Of a stretch of DNA of 64,000 nucleotides, positions 27,877 through 37,389 are shown in pieces. The translations under genes were made by a program, and so were the position numbers. Numbering within the stretch: position 1 is the stretch's first letter; each line of letters opens with the position of its first letter. The stretch lies in assembly GCF_001854325.1 (NCBI RefSeq), contig NZ_CP017756.1:1-64000 (forward strand), written 5' to 3'. Source of the stretch: Cupriavidus malaysiensis. GTDB taxonomy: Bacteria; Pseudomonadota; Gammaproteobacteria; Burkholderiales; Burkholderiaceae. Under the pieces are notes generated by a model that did no database searches, was not told where the DNA came from, and saw only the letters and a program-made list of their open reading frames with translations.

Positions 27877-28715
27877 CACACCCCACCCTCGATCTGGGCG
27901 GCCATGGCGGCGCGATCGCGGCGTTCGATCTCGGCCAGGATCAGGGCGCCAGCCTTCTCCAGATTGCGGCGCGGCAAGCCTGGCTTCCACCACTCGATTG
28001 CCCATGGCCACAACGCAGGAGCCGAGTCGCGCGGGCCTGCGATGGCGTAGCACGAAGCCGCCATAGCCAACTCGCCCCTGGAGTGCTCGTCTTCATGCTC
28101 CGGTGTCCAGCCCTCGGCCTCGACCTGCCGGGGGCGCTCGGCCAGGACATCGCGCTCCGCTGCGCTGTCGGTGGAGAGAACGGATAGAGCGTGACGGACG
28201 ATACTTGCCAGTTCGGCACGACTGTAGATGCCTGCCTTGAACAAGGTTCCGTCTTCGATCTTGCCGGCGATCACACTGATCAGGCGGTGCGTCTCGGGAT
28301 CAAGCGCAGGCTTCCGCGTCCTTTCCTGCCTCGCATCGCGCGCCTCGCTGCAATGGGAGGCGCGCAGGATGCGCTCGGCATTCCGAAAGTCAACCATATG
28401 CACGCCATTGCCCAGCGCCAGGTTCTCCATGCCCATGCGCAGATAGTGAAGTGCATCCGTCAGCGCGGCAGGCGATGCGCTCGGCTTGCCGTGATCGCAG
28501 TGAATGCAATGCACGCGCCCCGTGCCGAGGTCTTTGGCGTATTGGCATTCCTGGCCGAAGACCGTCTTGCATTCGGAGGCGCTCGGCTCGCTCTGCTGCG
28601 TCGGCGCGCTGTTCGCCTTCGCCCACTCCCGAATCGCATCGCACACCTTCTGCGGGTCACATACGCTGCCACCAGGGATGGTCTCGTGCAGCATCTTCTC
28701 GATGTCGAGGGTCAT
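27876..28715 (-). CDS. phage-like protein with shared N-terminal module
   Basis: A 279-residue protein of three parts. The N-terminus (IEKMLHETIPGGSVCDPQKV and CDAIREW) recurs in the protein at 30897-31469. A Cys/His-rich part follows (CKTVFGQECQYAKDLGTGRVHCIHCDHGK). The C-terminus (EDEHSRGELAMAASCYAI, then ALWPWAIEWWKPGLPRRNLEKAGALILAEIERRDR) is a common domain in Gram-negative phage proteins of unknown role. Both ends are coupled to neighbours. Confidence 0.68.
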   Translation of the reverse strand: MTLDIEKMLHETIPGGSVCDPQKVCDAIREWAKANSAPTQQSEPSASECKTVFGQECQYAKDLGTGRVHCIHCDHGKPSASPAALTDALHYLRMGMENLALGNGVHMVDFRNAERILRASHCSEARDARQERTRKPALDPETHRLISVIAGKIEDGTLFKAGIYSRAELASIVRHALSVLSTDSAAERDVLAERPRQVEAEGWTPEHEDEHSRGELAMAASCYAIAGPRDSAPALWPWAIEWWKPGLPRRNLEKAGALILAEIERRDRAAMAAQIEGGV

Positions 28716-28972
28716 GCTTGGCTCCTTTCGCGTACCCAGCCCATACCGGTATGGCGGATCTTCCCGGCCTTGCGCAGAGCCTGCAGCCGGCGGTCGAGGA
28801 CGCGATCTGCATCGACGGCGCGCCAAGCCGACAGGCGTCGTGCCTTGGTGTCATCCTCGGCGATGCGCGTACACTCGTCTGCAATCTCGTGCGACCAGAT
28901 TTCTGAGAAGGATTGCGGCCGGTCGCCGATCATTCTCAGGATCAGGACGTCGAGCTTTTCGTACTTGGTCAT
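28712..28972 (-). CDS. small winged-helix-like phage protein
   Basis: An 86-residue protein (MTKYEKLDVLILRMIGDRPQSFSEIW...RVLDRRLQALRKAGKIRHTGMGWVRE). The final part looks like the recognition helix and wing of a winged-helix domain, so it may bind DNA. Its stop overlaps the next start by 4 nt. The GAGG ribosome site precedes the ATG. Confidence 0.6.
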   Translation of the reverse strand: MTKYEKLDVLILRMIGDRPQSFSEIWSHEIADECTRIAEDDTKARRLSAWRAVDADRVLDRRLQALRKAGKIRHTGMGWVRERSQA

Positions 28973-29076
28973 GATGCCTCAAAGGGTTGCCCAACGGAAA
29001 GGATGTCGGCAGGCGGCCAAATCTAGGAGCTCATCGGCGCGCCTGGCGGATTGCGTAAAGCGAGCGACTCAGGAGA

Positions 29077-30900
29077 TCATGCCGCCATCCTCCGTTCCTT
29101 CGCCTCACGTGCCGACCAGCTGGCCAGCTCGGGCACATTCGCGCGCACCAGCGCGGCCGCCATCGGCGGGCTGACGCTGTTCCCGCACATGCGCACCTGG
29201 GCATGCTTCGGCAGCCGGCGACCGTCGATCACGGGCGCGATGACATAGCTGGCCGGGAAGCCCTGGGCCGCGTACAGCTCGTGCGGCTCCAGCATGCGCA
29301 TGCCGATGTCGGCGATCTGGTATTCCTCGCCGGCCACCGTCACCAGGCCGATGCGGTCCTTGGTGGGGATGGTGTGCATCGGATCGCGGCAGTCCTGGTG
29401 CTGGCCGCCTTCGCTGTAGTACTTCACCAGGAAGGCGCGGACCTCCGCCACATGATTGCCGGTCGTCAGCGTGGGCACAGGCGCCGTCGCGGCGCCGCCT
29501 GAATGGCCGGTCGTGTTCACCATGAGGTTCGACGTGACCAGGCACGTGTCACCCTTCGCCATGATGGTCTGCATCGGCTCGCCCGCGTCACGCGGCCGGC
29601 TTTGCCCGGCCCGGCCGCCGCAGCCGACCAGCTGGGCCGCCACCAGGGCATGGTGGTCGGTGGTCGTGATGGTGTCGACCGGGGCGTACAGCGGCACGCC
29701 GGGGCCTGTGTAGTTGCCGCCGTAGTGCTTGGCCAGGAAGGCGGACACGAGCGCGTGCTTGGCGCCACCGGCCACGACCGTGCCGAGCGGCTTGTCGAGC
29801 CCGGGCGCGCGGGGCGCCTGGCCGGCGCGCTCGCCGTAGCCGGTCTGCACCAAGGTGGCTGCAGCCAGGGCGAAGTGACCGCCCTTGACCTCGGCGCATT
29901 GGGTGCGCAGAGGCTCATTGGCGTGGAACGTGCGCTGCATTGAGGCGTTGGCGCATTCCGTGGTGAAGGGCGCCGCGATGCTTTCAGGCAATCGGACGGC
30001 GAACGGCTCGGCCGAATCAATAACGTAGCGGCGCAGGCCGCGCGCGATCCGACGCCGCGTGGCCTCGGCCAGGGGGCGGGCGCGTTCGAAGATCGACGGG
30101 CAGGGGATGGACCAGTCAATGCACTCGGCCGCCGTCCGCCAGGGCTTGCGCTTGCCGGCCTTGACCGCCGGGCTGCCGGGGGCCCCGTGGGTTGGTTCCG
30201 GCCAGACAATAGGCTTACCGTCGCGGCGCGCGATGAAGAACAGGCGCTTGCGGATGGTCGGCGCACTGTAGTCGCACGCACGCAGCTCGCGCCATTCAGC
30301 CTTGTATCCCAGTCCATGAAGTAGGCGCTGGGCCAGGGCGCCTTGAGGATCTAGGCCCAACGCCTCGCAGGCCTCAGCGAACGCTGGGTGGTCCGCCGCA
30401 ATGCCCGTCGTGAGCATGGCGACGAAGCCCAGGAACGTCTCCCCTTTCCGAGCAGGGTCGGGGTGGAAGTGGCCGGGCGCTACTTCCATCAAAGCGCCCC
30501 ACGTGACGAATTCCTCGACGTTCTCCAGGATCATGACGCGCATTTCCGTCAGGAGTGCCCAGCGGAGCGAGACAAACGCCAGCGCCCGGATGTTCTTGTC
30601 GCGTGGCTTGCCGCCCTTGGCCTTGCTGAAGTGCTTGCAGTCAGGGCTGAACCAGCCCAGGCCCACCGGCCGGCCGCGCGTGACCCTGATCGGGTCCACG
30701 TCCCACACGCTCTCGCAGTGGTGCTCGGTCTGCGGATGGTTCATGGCGTGCATCGCCACGGCTTCGGGGTCGTGGTTGATGGCAATGTCAACGTGCCGGC
30801 CGAGGGCCAGCTCAATGCCGCAACTAGCTCCGCCGCCGCCCGCGAAGTTGTCCACGATAAGTTCGGGCGCAATGTCCAGTAGGAACTGGTCGCGGATCAA
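29077..30900 (-). CDS. C5-cytosine DNA methyltransferase
   Basis: A 607-residue enzyme. It has motif I near the N-terminus (IVDNFAGGGGAS), the catalytic Cys in a variant motif IV (GWFSPDCKHF rather than PPCQ), and motif VI ENVEEF. The long middle holds repeated THT-type blocks (TLVQTGYGERAGQAP; TIMAKGDTCLVTSN; TTGHSGG) and motif X sits at the end (ELYAAQGFP...GNSVSPPMAAAL). The family moves a methyl group from S-adenosylmethionine to cytosine. A TTG at 30900 with GGAGGTG ribosome site overlaps the previous stop (TTGA). Phages use such enzymes to evade restriction. Confidence 0.88.
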   Translation of the reverse strand: MIRDQFLLDIAPELIVDNFAGGGGASCGIELALGRHVDIAINHDPEAVAMHAMNHPQTEHHCESVWDVDPIRVTRGRPVGLGWFSPDCKHFSKAKGGKPRDKNIRALAFVSLRWALLTEMRVMILENVEEFVTWGALMEVAPGHFHPDPARKGETFLGFVAMLTTGIAADHPAFAEACEALGLDPQGALAQRLLHGLGYKAEWRELRACDYSAPTIRKRLFFIARRDGKPIVWPEPTHGAPGSPAVKAGKRKPWRTAAECIDWSIPCPSIFERARPLAEATRRRIARGLRRYVIDSAEPFAVRLPESIAAPFTTECANASMQRTFHANEPLRTQCAEVKGGHFALAAATLVQTGYGERAGQAPRAPGLDKPLGTVVAGGAKHALVSAFLAKHYGGNYTGPGVPLYAPVDTITTTDHHALVAAQLVGCGGRAGQSRPRDAGEPMQTIMAKGDTCLVTSNLMVNTTGHSGGAATAPVPTLTTGNHVAEVRAFLVKYYSEGGQHQDCRDPMHTIPTKDRIGLVTVAGEEYQIADIGMRMLEPHELYAAQGFPASYVIAPVIDGRRLPKHAQVRMCGNSVSPPMAAALVRANVPELASWSAREAKERRMAA

Positions 30901-31469
30901 GCTGCACCTCCCGGGCTCTTTTCGTCCGAGGCGGCATTGCGATCTGCGACGGTCCGCAATGGCAGCGATGGCGCCTGGTCCATGTGCGACTCGATTAACC
31001 ACGAGCCGAACGAGGTAACACCGTAGCGGCCGAAGCCAAGGGATTGCACCAGACCAAGCTCGGCGAGCCGCCTCATGGATTCTTTCGAGACCGTGTAGCC
31101 GTCCGCATCGCTGTCCTCGCACTGAGCATTGAACATGGCCAGGTCGGACATGTCGTCGGCAGCGACGAGCCGCCGCGCTTTGCAGGGTTCCGTTTGCTCC
31201 AGCGAGGAGACGGGCATCGCGTTCTTCGCCACCCACTCCCGAATGGCATCGCACACCTTCTGCGGGTCGCATACACTGCCCCCCGGAACCGTCTCGCGCA
31301 GCATCAGTTCAACATCGGGCCCTTGCTGTGGCGTCGAGCGGGATTGGATCGCTGCGTCAAGAACCTCGTCAAGCGTCGCATAGCCATTGCGATTGGCAAT
31401 GCCGAGAGCATTGCGGAACAAGTCCGCCGCCATCTCGTTCTGGTACAGGTCGGCCGTCATTCCGTTCAT
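30897..31469 (-). CDS. phage-like protein sharing the PGGSVCDPQKV module
   Basis: A 190-residue protein (NGMTADLYQNEMAADLFRNALGIANRNGYATLDEVLDAAIQ...). Residues 60-90 or so (ELMLRETVPGGSVCDPQKV, then CDAIREW) match the N-terminus of the 279-residue protein downstream. The C-terminus (SKESMRRLAELGLVQSLGFGRYGVTSFG) looks like a winged-helix domain. The start at 31469 overlaps the stop of the upstream small gene by 4 nt. Confidence 0.62.
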   Translation of the reverse strand: MNGMTADLYQNEMAADLFRNALGIANRNGYATLDEVLDAAIQSRSTPQQGPDVELMLRETVPGGSVCDPQKVCDAIREWVAKNAMPVSSLEQTEPCKARRLVAADDMSDLAMFNAQCEDSDADGYTVSKESMRRLAELGLVQSLGFGRYGVTSFGSWLIESHMDQAPSLPLRTVADRNAASDEKSPGGAA

Positions 31470-31639
31470 CTCCGTGGAGCAGTAGTTGCCGAGTGCGACG
31501 GCGTGTCGGTCTCCGGTACAGCGGTATCCCCCAACATCTCCCCGCACTCGATCGCATGCGCGTCGCACGCGAGTTGCGTTGTGGCCTTGTCGGCGAGGGG
31601 ATTCGACTCAAGCTTCGATTGGCGCCAGGCAATGCGCAT
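31466..31639 (-). CDS. 57-residue coupled small protein
   Basis: A short gene starting MRIAWRQSKLESNPLADKAT and containing CDAHAIECGEMLGD with two cysteines. It has a GGAGA ribosome site 5 nt before the ATG, and its TGA overlaps the ATG of the next gene (ATGA). This coupling is the main argument that it is real; it begins the phage-like chain. No family recognised. Confidence 0.5.
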   Translation of the reverse strand: MRIAWRQSKLESNPLADKATTQLACDAHAIECGEMLGDTAVPETDTPSHSATTAPRR

Positions 31640-31789
31640 TGCGATCTCCGATCATTTACGTCTTTGTGCTTTGCTGCCCCCCAGGGGCGATCGAATCGGC
31701 CGGAACTGCGGCCCGGCGACCTCAGCAAGAGATGCCGTATCCGTGGCGGGTACGCCGGGGCCGGACCAACACGGCCGACGCTCCAGCAG

Positions 31790-32860
31790 TCACGCCTCCA
31801 CCGCGAGACTCGAATCGGCAGCGACTTCACCGTCACCGTCGGGCAGCAGGCTCCCCTGGCGGGGATCGACGTCCGTACGCGTGCCGAGGGGCTCCGCGTT
31901 CGCGGCCGCCTTAGTAGCCTTCCGCTGCTTCCTGGCGTCACGATCCGCCAAACGCGCCTTGTGCTCGTCTACAGCCGCAAGCATGTCCAGGAGGCTTGCA
32001 ACGCAGTTCACGGGAAGGCTGACCATCGCGGTCTCGGTACCCTCCTCCGTGTACTTCCCGATGTCCTTGATCAGGAGGCTTCGCGTTTCCGCGGGAATGG
32101 TTGCGGCGATGCGATCCAGCGATGACACGACCGACCCAATGACCCGCTTCGGTAACGCCGGTCCGGCGATCGACTTGTTGGTAATGCGGCCATCGCCGGA
32201 CGCCTCCGCGGCCCTGACAGATGCCACCAGGAACTTCGTCGCCTTGTCGAGATCGCCCTTGAAGCGAGCGAGCACGTTTAGTACGACGTGTGCCCTTACC
32301 TTGTCGTCGATGAGCAACTGCTGAACCTCGGGCCCAAACGCTGCAAGTTGCACCATCGTTCGCACGTGCTGCTCTGACCGGCCCACGCTCGCCGCGACAT
32401 CGGCATGCGACGCGCCTTCCAAGCTCATCATGTCCGAGTAGAGGATCCCCTGCTCCAGCGGGATCAGACGCAGGCCGTTGCTGCTCGTGTCCATGTAGGC
32501 AAGACGTTCGTATGGTGAGCCATTGAACTGCCGGACCTCCAGCTTGATCTGGTGCCCTTCCAACTTGATCAACTCAACGGCCGCGTGCAGACGGCAGTGG
32601 CCTTCCTCGACGTAGATCACCCCGTCCTCGACCGTGACGTCGATCGCCGGGATCCGGCCCCCTCGCCGCATGACGGCCTTCAGCGAATCGATGTGCTCCC
32701 GCAATGCCGGCCGCATGAAGCGGCGGTTGTAACCCGGGCGGACCTGGATCAGGAGTGGATCCACGAAGAAGTTTGTGTGCTTGTTGACGCCCGGGACCTT
32801 CCGTTCGGCCATGGCCTTGAGCGACGGATCGGGACGAGTGCTCGGCGTTGCGACAGACAT
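31790..32860 (-). CDS. ParB-domain (ParB/Spo0J-like) protein
   Basis: A 356-residue protein. The ParB core is at 30-140 (FVDPLLIQVRPGYNRRFMRPALREHIDSLKAVMRRGG...VEEGHCRLHAAVEL), with EGHCRLHAA in place of the usual GxRRxxAA motif. A helix-turn-helix follows (SLEGASHADVAASVGRSEQHVRTMVQLA). No ParA gene lies next to it, so it may be a nuclease-type or regulatory ParB-domain protein rather than a partition ParB. A good promoter with an overlapping palindrome precedes it. Confidence 0.82.
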   Translation of the reverse strand: MSVATPSTRPDPSLKAMAERKVPGVNKHTNFFVDPLLIQVRPGYNRRFMRPALREHIDSLKAVMRRGGRIPAIDVTVEDGVIYVEEGHCRLHAAVELIKLEGHQIKLEVRQFNGSPYERLAYMDTSSNGLRLIPLEQGILYSDMMSLEGASHADVAASVGRSEQHVRTMVQLAAFGPEVQQLLIDDKVRAHVVLNVLARFKGDLDKATKFLVASVRAAEASGDGRITNKSIAGPALPKRVIGSVVSSLDRIAATIPAETRSLLIKDIGKYTEEGTETAMVSLPVNCVASLLDMLAAVDEHKARLADRDARKQRKATKAAANAEPLGTRTDVDPRQGSLLPDGDGEVAADSSLAVEA

Positions 32861-32878
32861 CAGACGCTCCCCTAATTC

Positions 32879-32925
32879 GGTGTCATGGTGACACCAATTA
32901 TAGGGAGGCCGGCGCCGAGCGCAAG
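32879..32925 (-). promoter_or_regulatory. parB-like promoter with overlapping operator
   Basis: On the minus strand TTGCGC and TATAAT are 16 nt apart (TATAAT at 32902-32897). Just after it lies GGTGTCATGGTGACACC at 32879-32895, a perfect 7-bp inverted repeat with a 3-nt centre, at the likely transcription start. A repressor here would block RNA polymerase. A similar sequence occurs near 50270. Confidence 0.65.
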
Positions 32926-33054
32926 TATAATTTTGCTGCTACGGTGTTTTTTGTGCTTACGCAGTTGTTGCGGGAACTGCGCGGGAAACTGGGGGAGAGA
33001 CGCTGGACCAGGCGTCCATGCCCGGCCAACGTCGAGACGTGCGGCCGGTGTCCG

Positions 33055-33543
33055 CTATGCCCAAGAGTCTGACTTCGGGAGAAACGGGACGGCCGTCCAC
33101 GAGGACGTACAAAGTACGGCTAGCCACATGACAACGACCGCCAGATATTCGGTCGCGGTCACAGGTGGCCGGTCCGCATAGGCACAGACCTGCGCCAGCG
33201 CGAACAGCATCGCGGTGATGCTGGCTACCGCTCCGATCGCCCAATGACTTCGGGGCACCGAGTCGAGCCGACCGGCCCGCGAACCCGTCCCGCTCTCGGA
33301 TAGGTGTTGCAAGACCATGAGGCAGGCCGTCACGCTGGAAGCGAGCCAGCTCGCAAGGATGTTCGCCCAGAAGCCGAACTGCATGGCCGCGATGATTTCC
33401 CACCAGTGATCGAAGGCGGCACCAACAATGGCGACTGCCAGCGCGGTCCCCCCGGCCCCAGCTGCCGTGAGCTTGATTGCGGCCCGCCAGGTCGGCCGCT
33501 GTGTGGATGCTGGCCGGGATTGATTCGATCCGACGCGGTTCAT
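33055..33543 (-). CDS. membrane protein coupled to topB
   Basis: A 162-residue protein with four hydrophobic segments (AAIKLTAAGAGGTALAVAIVG; FGFWANILASWLASSVTACLMVL; WAIGAVASITAMLFALAQVCAYA; YLAVVVMWLAVLCTSSW). Its ATG overlaps the TGA of the topoisomerase gene. No family recognised. Confidence 0.62.
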   Translation of the reverse strand: MNRVGSNQSRPASTQRPTWRAAIKLTAAGAGGTALAVAIVGAAFDHWWEIIAAMQFGFWANILASWLASSVTACLMVLQHLSESGTGSRAGRLDSVPRSHWAIGAVASITAMLFALAQVCAYADRPPVTATEYLAVVVMWLAVLCTSSWTAVPFLPKSDSWA

Positions 33544-35795
33544 GCGGCCCCCTTTGTGGTGACGGCTGCATTCTCCGTGTGTTTGCAGGTAGGATAGGCG
33601 GTGCACCCCCAGAACTGCCCGTTCCGCCCTGGCCGCAAGCGCATTGGGGCGCCGCATTGCGGACAGATCTTGCCTTCTCTCGAGCCTGAGTGTCCTTGCG
33701 CTTCGCGCGGCGGGAACTCGGCGGTCACCTTGAACTCATCGTTGAGAACGAGGTAGGCACTGAACGGCCGCTTTGTCTTCGTGCTGATGAAGCCGGATAG
33801 CAGGTCGGTACGGCGCTGCGTGAGCAGCTGGGTCAGCTCCTCCGGGGACAGGGCGCGCCCAAAGGCCGTCTTCCAGATCGAGAAGTCGCAGCTGGCACAG
33901 CGGTGCGTCCGAACATCATCCTCAAGCTGCCCGCCACATGATGGGCAGACGGCCTCCACTGCGGCCGCGGCAGACTTGACGCTCGGTGCACGCTCCCGTG
34001 CCGTGGTGACGAGTTGTGTCGTCAGGTCCTTGATCCCCTGCATGAACGTTTGCCGATCGTACTGCCGGCTCTGCATGAGCAGGAGCTGGTGCTCCCATTC
34101 CCCGGTAGTCTGCGCGGACATCAGTGCTTGGGCATCGAGCTTGACCAGGAGATCGCGCAGACCGAATGCCCTATCGGTGGGCACCAGGTGGACGGACTTC
34201 TTCTCCTTCACACGGGTCAGATAGGCGTCACCGAGGAGCTTCTCGATAGTTGCCGCACGTGTCGCCGGGGTTCCGAGGCCTCGCTCCGCCATGGCGTCGC
34301 GCAGATCGGCATCTTCGAGGTCCTTTCCGGCGGTTTCCATCGCGGCCAGCAAGGCGGCTTCTGTGAATCGCGAGGGCGCTTGCGTCTTCCCTTCATGCAC
34401 CTGGACCGACTCCGTCTTTGCCGGATCACCGGGGGAGTATGTCGCAAGCGGGTCCCCTTCTTCCCCGTCCGTCTCCCCATACACAGCGAGCCAGCCGAGC
34501 GTCCGCAGCACGGAACCTGTGGCCACGAACAGGTGGCCGACGATTGTGGTCTCGCGCCTGGTCTGCATCCGCTCCGCGTCCGGATAGAAGATGGCGAGGA
34601 AGCGACGAACGACCAGGTCGTAGATCTTCGCTTCGGCATCCGACAGATCTGCCGGCAACGCCCCGGTGGGGATGATTGCAAAGTGGTCTGAGATCTTCTT
34701 GTTATCAAATACCCTTTTCGTTGGCTTTACCCAATCGTTCGCCAGGATGGGACCCGCTTCGCGCTGATACCGCTGCTCACCCAAGGCGGCAACTGTCTTC
34801 TTGACCGTATCAACATAGTCTTCCGGAAGCGCCTTGGCGTCCGTCCGCGGGTAGGTCAACGCCTTGTGTCGATCATAGAGCGCCTGGGCAATGTCGAGCG
34901 TCTCTTTGGCCGAGAAGCCGAAGCGCTTGTTCGCCTCGCGCTGCAGTGTCGTGAGATCGAAGAGCGATGGGGCCGACTTCTTGACCGGCTTGGCCGTGTC
35001 CACAATCCTGCTGGGAGCAGCGGCACCGCACGCGGCGACGATGGTGTCCGCCGTCGCTCTATCCCAGAGGCGCTCAGCAGCTTCACCTGCTGCCCGTTGG
35101 TCGTCCGGCACGTGGTACTTCGCGACATAGCTGCCCGCGGGGAGTCCAATGGTGGCACGGACTTCAAAGTACTGGCGAGGGACGAAGTTGCGAATCGCCT
35201 CCTCGCGTTCGACCGTGAGCATGAGAACCGGTGTCTGAACCCGACCGACCGGCGTCGTGACGCCCGTCAGGCATGCCATAACCCGGGAGCCGTTGATCCC
35301 GACGATCCAGTCCGCCTCGGCACGGGAGCGCGCTGTGGTCGCCAACGGGATCATCTCCGCGTCGGACCGCAGCGACTTCATCCCTGTACGAATGGCCTCC
35401 GCGGTCATTGACTGTAACCACAGCCGCTGGATGGGCTTCTTCGACTTGGCATAGCTGACGATACGACGAAAGATCAGTTCCCCCTCGCGTCCCGCGTCGC
35501 ACGCATTGACGATGGCGTCGACATCGGGGCGGTTGATCTGCCGTACCAAATTCTTCAGGACCTGGGTGGTCTTCGGGAGGGCCTCCAGACCGAAGGCCGG
35601 CGGTATCACCGGGAGCCGAGACAGCGTTGTCGCGTGGTCGTTCGGCACAACGATTTCGACCAGGTGCCCTTGAGCGGGTGCGATGACTGCGCGGTCGCTC
35701 TCGTAGTACCCGTCCTTGCGCGAGAAACCACCCAAGGCCGCCGCGATGTCTTTGGCAACAGATGGTTTCTCGGTGATGATCAGTTGTTTCGCCAC
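33540..35795 (-). CDS. topB: DNA topoisomerase III
   Basis: A 751-residue type IA topoisomerase. The Toprim domain is at the N-terminus (LIITEKPSVAKDIAAAL; DAGREGELI at 100-108). The active-site Tyr is in YPRTDA at about 315, and TPVGRVQTP is the conserved hinge. Two C-terminal zinc fingers follow (CPSCGGQLEDD...CASC and CPQCGAPM...CKHT). It relaxes and decatenates DNA using a single-strand break. TopB copies are a hallmark of integrative conjugative elements. The GTG at 35795 is chosen because it begins the canonical AKQLIITEK sequence. Confidence 0.93.
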   Translation of the reverse strand: MAKQLIITEKPSVAKDIAAALGGFSRKDGYYESDRAVIAPAQGHLVEIVVPNDHATTLSRLPVIPPAFGLEALPKTTQVLKNLVRQINRPDVDAIVNACDAGREGELIFRRIVSYAKSKKPIQRLWLQSMTAEAIRTGMKSLRSDAEMIPLATTARSRAEADWIVGINGSRVMACLTGVTTPVGRVQTPVLMLTVEREEAIRNFVPRQYFEVRATIGLPAGSYVAKYHVPDDQRAAGEAAERLWDRATADTIVAACGAAAPSRIVDTAKPVKKSAPSLFDLTTLQREANKRFGFSAKETLDIAQALYDRHKALTYPRTDAKALPEDYVDTVKKTVAALGEQRYQREAGPILANDWVKPTKRVFDNKKISDHFAIIPTGALPADLSDAEAKIYDLVVRRFLAIFYPDAERMQTRRETTIVGHLFVATGSVLRTLGWLAVYGETDGEEGDPLATYSPGDPAKTESVQVHEGKTQAPSRFTEAALLAAMETAGKDLEDADLRDAMAERGLGTPATRAATIEKLLGDAYLTRVKEKKSVHLVPTDRAFGLRDLLVKLDAQALMSAQTTGEWEHQLLLMQSRQYDRQTFMQGIKDLTTQLVTTARERAPSVKSAAAAVEAVCPSCGGQLEDDVRTHRCASCDFSIWKTAFGRALSPEELTQLLTQRRTDLLSGFISTKTKRPFSAYLVLNDEFKVTAEFPPREAQGHSGSREGKICPQCGAPMRLRPGRNGQFWGCTAYPTCKHTENAAVTTKGAA

Positions 35796-35820
35796 GGTTA
35801 TTGGTCTCCTGCAGGTGATG

Positions 35821-36762
35821 TCACGCTTCGGCTGTCTCAGTGAGCGACTGGATGTCGGCGTCCTCTTCCTCGCCGGACCGTTCGCCACCCAAGCTTTCCA
35901 CCAGGGCTGCCAGCATTCCTGCCAGCTCCCCCGACATCAGAGTGAAGTCGCTATCGAAGAGATCGTCATCCGACTGCGATTCCGACGCTGCCCGTTCCTT
36001 GACAACGTCCAGGGGCGCTACCCGCTTCAGTGCGAGGTTCTCCGTAAGCACGAATGAGATCCGGTCATTCCAGGTCATGGCCAATTGCGTGCACCGCTTG
36101 CCTGCGGAGATGTGTCGAGCGACCTCCTCCGCCTGCAGCACGTGCCGGGAGAACTTCACACTTGCCTTGTTCTCGTCTGCCTTCTGCAACTCCGCATCCT
36201 GATCGACGGTGAAGCCGGCCGGCGAGGTGTCGCTTGCGAGCCACCCCGTCATGGCGGCCACAGGGGAGAGCGCCGTCTGCAAAGTGACGGCGTTGAGGGG
36301 ATCAATGCACTTGAAGAGCATGCCGACGACAGCGTCGACCTTCTGGCGGCTCGCACTGTCGATGATGAGCCAGCCGCTCACCGGGTCGATCCAGACGGCG
36401 ACTGTCGATTTGATGCTGAAGGCTCGTGGAATCAGCTCCTCGATCACCTGCTCCTTGAGTTCGCGCATCTGCTTGCGGCCAGGCTTGAACCCCAGCTGCT
36501 CTTCAATCTCGGCCGCACGTGATCTCACGACTTCATTGATCACGGCATTGGGCAAAAGCTTCTTTTCGAAGCACAGATGCAGAAGGATCTGCCGGCCTAC
36601 GGTGTGGGCGAGACCGGCTTGGCGCGGTGGCGCCCACCCCTGCGCTGCAAGCTCGAGTTCGCTGCAGGAATGAAATGCCTGCTTCCCCAGCATCGATTCA
36701 AGGGCCTCAGACGTGTGGCGGAAATTGCGAACACGAAGGATAGTGAGATTTCGGAACCACAT
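35821..36762 (-). CDS. rdgC: recombination-associated protein RdgC
   Basis: A 313-residue protein matching RdgC: FHSCSELELAAQGWAPP near residue 30-46, RQILLHLCFEKKLLPNAVINEVV, then GRKQMRELKEQVIEELIPRAFS and LIIDSASRQKVDAVV. RdgC forms a ring on double-stranded DNA and limits RecA. Length is close to the normal 300. It ends in an acidic tail. It lies 25 nt upstream of topB, so the two probably form one DNA-maintenance operon. Confidence 0.9.
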   Translation of the reverse strand: MWFRNLTILRVRNFRHTSEALESMLGKQAFHSCSELELAAQGWAPPRQAGLAHTVGRQILLHLCFEKKLLPNAVINEVVRSRAAEIEEQLGFKPGRKQMRELKEQVIEELIPRAFSIKSTVAVWIDPVSGWLIIDSASRQKVDAVVGMLFKCIDPLNAVTLQTALSPVAAMTGWLASDTSPAGFTVDQDAELQKADENKASVKFSRHVLQAEEVARHISAGKRCTQLAMTWNDRISFVLTENLALKRVAPLDVVKERAASESQSDDDLFDSDFTLMSGELAGMLAALVESLGGERSGEEEDADIQSLTETAEA

Positions 36763-36805
36763 AGTTGTCCTCTGGAGAGTTGATCGTTCGGTGACCGGTT
36801 GCCGC

Positions 36806-36947
36806 TAGGCGGTTTCGGCCTGGTCGGCGTGACGCAGTCGAGTGGGAGCAACCACCGGTGCCTCGGGCACGGCGATTCCGCGCTTCGTGAGGAAATCGCC
36901 AGCCAAAAGCCGGAGATGCGTCTCCCCGGTTTCGATCCGTTCCGCCC
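36806..36947 (-). other. open frame after the 92-residue gene, possible frameshifted C-terminus
   Basis: Just after the TAA at 36948, a different frame reads coding-like ERIETGETHLRLLAGDFLTK, then RGIAVPEAPVVAPTRL, and stops near 36806. It has no ATG of its own. It would make a sensible C-terminal part of the preceding protein if one base were lost or gained near 36945, or it could be a short coupled gene. Confidence 0.3.
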
Positions 36948-37226
36948 TTACCTCTTCTCTTCCACGGCTTCCCGCAGGGCTTCCTGCTGGGCCTCCTGGT
37001 CGGCCTCAAAGTCGGTCACCACCACCTGTGTGGCGGTCGCCCTGTCCCAGGTCTTGTCTCCCTTTCTCGGTCCGGCCGTGAGTATCCGGGGCACGCCACC
37101 CTTCATGACAAGAGCGTCCCCAATCCGTTCGTAGGCGTATGGCTCCCAGCCAGTCACCCCGCTCTTTCGAGCCGCTATCGTGTGAAAGTGCTCGATGGTT
37201 CTGCGCGGGATCTTCGTCGTGGTCAT
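36948..37226 (-). CDS. conserved hypothetical protein of islands
   Basis: A 92-residue protein (KIPRRTIEHFHTIAARKSGVTGWEPYAYERIGDALVMKGGVPRILTAGPRKGDKTW...). I remember longer proteins with this start on integrative elements, which continue with Cys-rich parts. This copy stops at EEKR, and the following bases remain coding-like in another frame, so it may be truncated by a frameshift. Function unknown. Confidence 0.6.
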   Translation of the reverse strand: MTTTKIPRRTIEHFHTIAARKSGVTGWEPYAYERIGDALVMKGGVPRILTAGPRKGDKTWDRATATQVVVTDFEADQEAQQEALREAVEEKR

Positions 37227-37389
37227 GGGTGCGGTATTAGCCGAGTTCTTTGGGCCTGATCGACTGGCTCCTCCAGGATCTAGGAGCTTGGGGATCGAGC
37301 GATGTTTGCTAGATGCGGCGCGAGAGGAAGCGCAGCGGCTTCTTCTGGTCCCACTGGCCTTTGGCCAGGGCGGTGTGCTCTTCTCTCAG

